From Phyllobacterium myrsinacearum (GTDB lineage Bacteria > Pseudomonadota > Alphaproteobacteria > Rhizobiales > Rhizobiaceae), in contig NZ_JACGXN010000005.1 of the NCBI RefSeq assembly GCF_014138285.1, positions 248,001-312,000 on the forward strand: a stretch of DNA of 64,000 nt, given 5' to 3'. Numbering within the stretch: position 1 is the stretch's first letter; every line of letters begins with the position of its first letter. This document shows, in pieces, positions 61,352 through 64,000 of the stretch. Both the position numbers and the translations under genes were made by a program. A model generated the notes under the pieces. That model had not been told where the DNA came from and did not search any database. It saw nothing but the letters and a program-made list of their open reading frames with translations.

Positions 61352-62134
61352 ATGGATCTTGGAATCAGGGGTAAGCGGGCAATCGTCTGCGCGAGTTCAA
61401 AAGGGCTTGGTCGCGGTGTAGCTGAGAAGCTGGCGGAAGCAGGTGTCGACCTGACGTTGAATGCCCGCACTGAAGCGGTGCTGCGCGAGACGGCCAAAGA
61501 GATCGCTGATACCTATGGCGTCAAGGTGCAGATCGTTGCGACTGATGTGACGACAGAGCAGGGTCGCAAGGAGCTTCTGGCTGCTGAACCGCAGCCGGAC
61601 ATTCTGGTCAACAATGCCGGTGGTCCGCCGGCCGGTCTCTGGTCAGACTGGCATGAAGAAGAATGGTTGAAGGCGGTCAATGCCAACATGCTGACGCCGA
61701 TCTACCTGATGAATGCGATCCTGCCCGGCATGATCGAACGCAAATGGGGCCGTGTGGTCAATATCACGTCCGGTTCGGTGAAATCCCCTATTGCCCAGCT
61801 CGGCCTGTCGAATGCCGCCCGCAGCGGTCTCACCGGCTTTGTCGCCGGCACCGCGCGGCAGGTGGCGCGTCATGGTGTGATCATCAACAATCTGTTGCCG
61901 GGCTCGCATGAGACCGACCGGATCAAAGGCCTTTTGGAAAAGACTTCGGAAACGAAGGGCATCTCCATCGAACAGGCCCGTGCTGAAGCCCACGCCGCCA
62001 ATCCAACCGGCCGCTTCGGCACAAAGGAAGAGTTCGGTGCTGCGGCCGCGTTCCTGTGCAGCCAGTATTCCGGCTTCATTGTCGGGCAGAACCTCTTGCT
62101 CGACGGCGGCGCCTTCAACTCAACACTGGGCTAA
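61352..62134 (+). CDS. SDR-family protein lacking the usual catalytic Tyr/Lys
   Basis: A 260-residue short-chain dehydrogenase fold. The cofactor motif ASSKGLGRGVAEKLAEAG is near 13-30, NNAGGPP near 90 and the Ser of ITSGSVKSP near 140. The YxxxK site is replaced by LSNAARSGLTG (about 151-161). Other members with this LSNAAR pattern exist, often annotated 3-oxoacyl-ACP reductase-like. The ATG follows GAGGACAG. It ends the RidA-aminotransferase operon. Confidence 0.87.
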   Translation: MDLGIRGKRAIVCASSKGLGRGVAEKLAEAGVDLTLNARTEAVLRETAKEIADTYGVKVQIVATDVTTEQGRKELLAAEPQPDILVNNAGGPPAGLWSDWHEEEWLKAVNANMLTPIYLMNAILPGMIERKWGRVVNITSGSVKSPIAQLGLSNAARSGLTGFVAGTARQVARHGVIINNLLPGSHETDRIKGLLEKTSETKGISIEQARAEAHAANPTGRFGTKEEFGAAAAFLCSQYSGFIVGQNLLLDGGAFNSTLG

Positions 62135-62183
62135 TTCCAGTAAAATCACGGGATGGGCGCGAGGAACGCCCGTTTCCGGCTGC

Positions 62184-62435
62184 TCAAGCGTTTGACGAGA
62201 CAATGCGATTGCGGCCAGAATTCTTTGCCTCATACAGCAATGTGTCGGCACGGCTCAGCAGGATATCGAGCGCTTGCGGGCTCTCTCGATGAGCGAATGT
62301 CAGGCCGCCACTGACCGTGATCGAGAGACCATCCGCATCAGGACCAGCCGCGTTGTGAACCGGATCAAAGGTGGAGGAGGGTTCTGACCTTGTTCCTGTC
62401 TGCGACGATGCCGAAACGGCGCGCTTGACAAGCAA
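62184..62435 (-). pseudogene. remnant of a GGDEF-domain diguanylate cyclase
   Basis: Eighty-three codons resemble only the last part of a GGDEF domain: ITVSGGLTFAHRESPQALDI, then LLSRADTLLYEAKNSGRNRI. The GGDEF active site and everything upstream are missing, and no continuing frame is present on the other side. The interval 62135-62500 contains nothing else that I recognise. Confidence 0.65.
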
Positions 62436-62500
62436 TGATTGAATACAGTCAATCTCGGATTCTGATCCGAATATTTCCCACGAATGCGAGACACGACAAA

Positions 62501-62968
62501 ATGAGTTCTTCTCCAGTTCAGACCAGTCTTACTCCGACTCTCATCCGCTTTATCCTCGCTTTCATACTGTGTGTGATTGTCGTGCAGGTGGCGATTGTGT
62601 TGCTGAACCTCAAAATGCCCAGTGCCATGGGGATTATTACGCTGGTCGCCGCCCTTGCTCCGGCTTTTGATCTGTTCGCAAGAACGACGGGCCGGGTGAT
62701 GACATCAGGCGAAAAAGTACGATTTTCACTCAGTGTGGCGATCATTACACTTGTTATCAACATTGCAACGCTGCTGGTTTTTACCTACCTCGCAATGGGG
62801 TCTATCAGCCTCGCCAATATAACCAGCTACCTCGGGCTTGGACAGATTGATCCGTTTTTCGTCACGCTTCTCGTGGGCCTCGGGCTGGTGATTGCATTCG
62901 TCATTACCTATTTCAGCGCGGGTTTTATGGGACGCGGCGCCCTGAAGCGGCTTGCCAAGGCTAAATGA
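62501..62968 (+). CDS. small membrane protein (ABZJ_00895-like)
   Basis: A 155-residue protein with four hydrophobic segments (about 15-35, 42-60, 75-100 and 120-145) and a Lys-rich C-terminus. The pattern resembles the ABZJ_00895 family of small inner-membrane proteins of unknown role. The start at 62501 gives a hydrophilic N-terminus before the first segment; an in-frame upstream extension is unlikely. Confidence 0.75.
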   Translation: MSSSPVQTSLTPTLIRFILAFILCVIVVQVAIVLLNLKMPSAMGIITLVAALAPAFDLFARTTGRVMTSGEKVRFSLSVAIITLVINIATLLVFTYLAMGSISLANITSYLGLGQIDPFFVTLLVGLGLVIAFVITYFSAGFMGRGALKRLAKAK

Positions 62969-63032
62969 GGCAGTATCCGCCGTTTAAAATGGACTTGGGT
63001 ACGTTAGAATCGTAAAGTTCGGCGCAGAGCCA

Positions 63033-64000
63033 TGAGACGGGGAACAACATTGGCTATCGACCGCGTTGCACGCAAACTGGTTGCTATACTGGCAATCGAT
63101 ATGGTCAGCTATTCCAGTCATATGGAGACGGATGAGGCGGCAACGATCGCACGCCTGCGCCTGCATCGACAGCAGTTGATTGATCCCGTTTTGCACGACC
63201 ATAACGGTCGTATCGTCAAAACCACGGGTGATGGACTGCTTGTCGAGTTTGGCAGTGTCGTCGATGCGGTCGAGAGCGCCGTTCTGATCCAGCGGGCAGT
63301 GGCGGAGGCCGAGATGAGCGTTCCGAAAGATCAGCGCATCCAGTATCGGGCGGGCATCAATATCGGCGATATCGTTATTGATGGCGACGATATATTCGGG
63401 GATGGCGTCAACATCGCGGCCAGAATGGAAGCACTGGCCGAACCTGGGGGCATATCGATCACCGCCAATGTGTTTGAACAGGTCGCGGGCAAGGTGGCCT
63501 TCACCTTTGAAGATCTTGGCGAGCGGCAGGTCAAGAACATCAAGAAGCGGATTCGTGTCTACCGGGTGGTGCTGGAGATCATGGCTGGTGCCAAGCGGTC
63601 TGCAACCCGTGATCCGGTGGCAGAGGATGCCGCCAAGCCGGCGATTGCGGTGCTGCCCTTCCAGGATATGAGCGCCGACAAGGATCAGGAATATTTTGCC
63701 GACGGGATCGCGGAAGACATCATTACGGGTCTCGCGCGCAATCAGGCTTTCTTCGTCATCGCCCGCAATTCCTCGTTCACCTACCGGGGCGGAGCCGTGG
63801 ACATCAAGCAGGTCGCCGGGGAACTCGGCGTGCGTTATGTCCTGGAGGGCAGTGTCCGGCGCAGCGGTGCCCGGGTGCGGATCACCGCGCAGCTGATTGA
63901 TGCTGCCACGGGCAATCACATCTGGGCTGATCAGTTCGACCGCCAAATGGATGATATCTTTGCGGTTCAGGACGATATCACAGCCAGTATTGTCGGCGTC
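63033..64000 (+). CDS. class III adenylate cyclase with TolB-like domain, 3' end outside window
   Basis: At least 322 codons. Residues about 10-170 are a class III cyclase: RKLVAILAIDMVSYSSHMET, then KTTGDGLLVEFGSVVDAVE and GINIGDIVIDGDDIFGDGVN. The metal Asp and the GDGL hairpin are present. From about residue 200 a TolB-like amino domain follows (AVLPFQDMSADKDQEYFADG, then ITGLARNQAFFVIARNSSFT and VRYVLEGSVRRSG). This fusion is common in rhizobia and usually continues into TPR repeats. A TTG at 63051 is an alternative start. No frame break is seen before the window ends. Confidence 0.88.

Noticed and set aside
62984..63946. Long open frame on the minus strand
   Set aside because: It is antisense to the class III cyclase, whose motifs are unmistakable on the plus strand.
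1..64000. tRNA, rRNA, CRISPR, insertion sequence, prophage
   Set aside because: No cloverleaf, repeat array, transposase or phage gene was seen on either strand.

Overview
The window is a GC-rich, gene-dense chromosomal segment whose gene families point to an alphaproteobacterium of the Hyphomicrobiales (Brucella/Ochrobactrum, Phyllobacterium or rhizobial relatives). This is an inference from gene content (NasS/NasT nitrate control, NirB-NirD-NasA, LivKHMGF next to aryl-CoA genes, SLOG beside MgtC); no rRNA or other marker gene is present. No tRNA, rRNA, CRISPR array, insertion sequence or prophage was seen.

Layout. 1-1991: end of an iron/cobalamin-type ABC importer (permease, ATPase, small partner). 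1995-11201: an MscS-type channel, a DHA2-type MFS exporter, a TetR regulator with a clear 19-bp operator, and an RND efflux pair. 11232-14765: an acyl-CoA synthetase and an ABC half-exporter, both on minus. 14955-20116: a magnesium locus with a structured leader RNA that hides a ribosome binding site, two small reading frames, MgtA, a small basic protein, a SLOG-domain protein and MgtC. 20307-23880: an L,D-transpeptidase lipoprotein and a MerR/ZntA metal-export pair.

23881-38426: a divergent catabolic locus. The minus operon runs enoyl-CoA hydratase, 3-hydroxyacyl-CoA dehydrogenase, LivK, LivH, LivM, LivG, LivF. The plus operon runs a monooxygenase/old-yellow-enzyme fusion, SDR, MarR, enoyl-CoA hydratase, acyl-CoA dehydrogenase, aryl-CoA ligase, RidA. 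Together they fit uptake of an aromatic acid, most likely 2-aminobenzoate (salicylate is the alternative), CoA activation, dearomatisation on CoA and beta-oxidation-like ring cleavage. The intergenic region carries overlapping palindromes suited to the MarR protein.

38456-46110: a GAF protein, a peptide-type ABC importer, an XRE-cupin regulator and an M24 peptidase. 46222-57855: a nitrate assimilation locus (NasT, NasS, NrtABD, NirB, NirD, NasA, shortened CysG) with an NtrC-like site, a sigma-54 promoter, and a leader with an ANTAR-type hexaloop followed by an intrinsic terminator. 57852-62134: GST, LysR, then RidA, a class V aminotransferase and an atypical SDR. The end holds a GGDEF remnant, a small membrane protein and the start of a class III adenylate cyclase fused to a TolB-like domain.

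The signals most worth following are the magnesium leader with its two small frames, the layered control of the nitrate operon, the MarR-controlled aromatic acyl-CoA locus with its own importer, and the truncated siroheme synthase.
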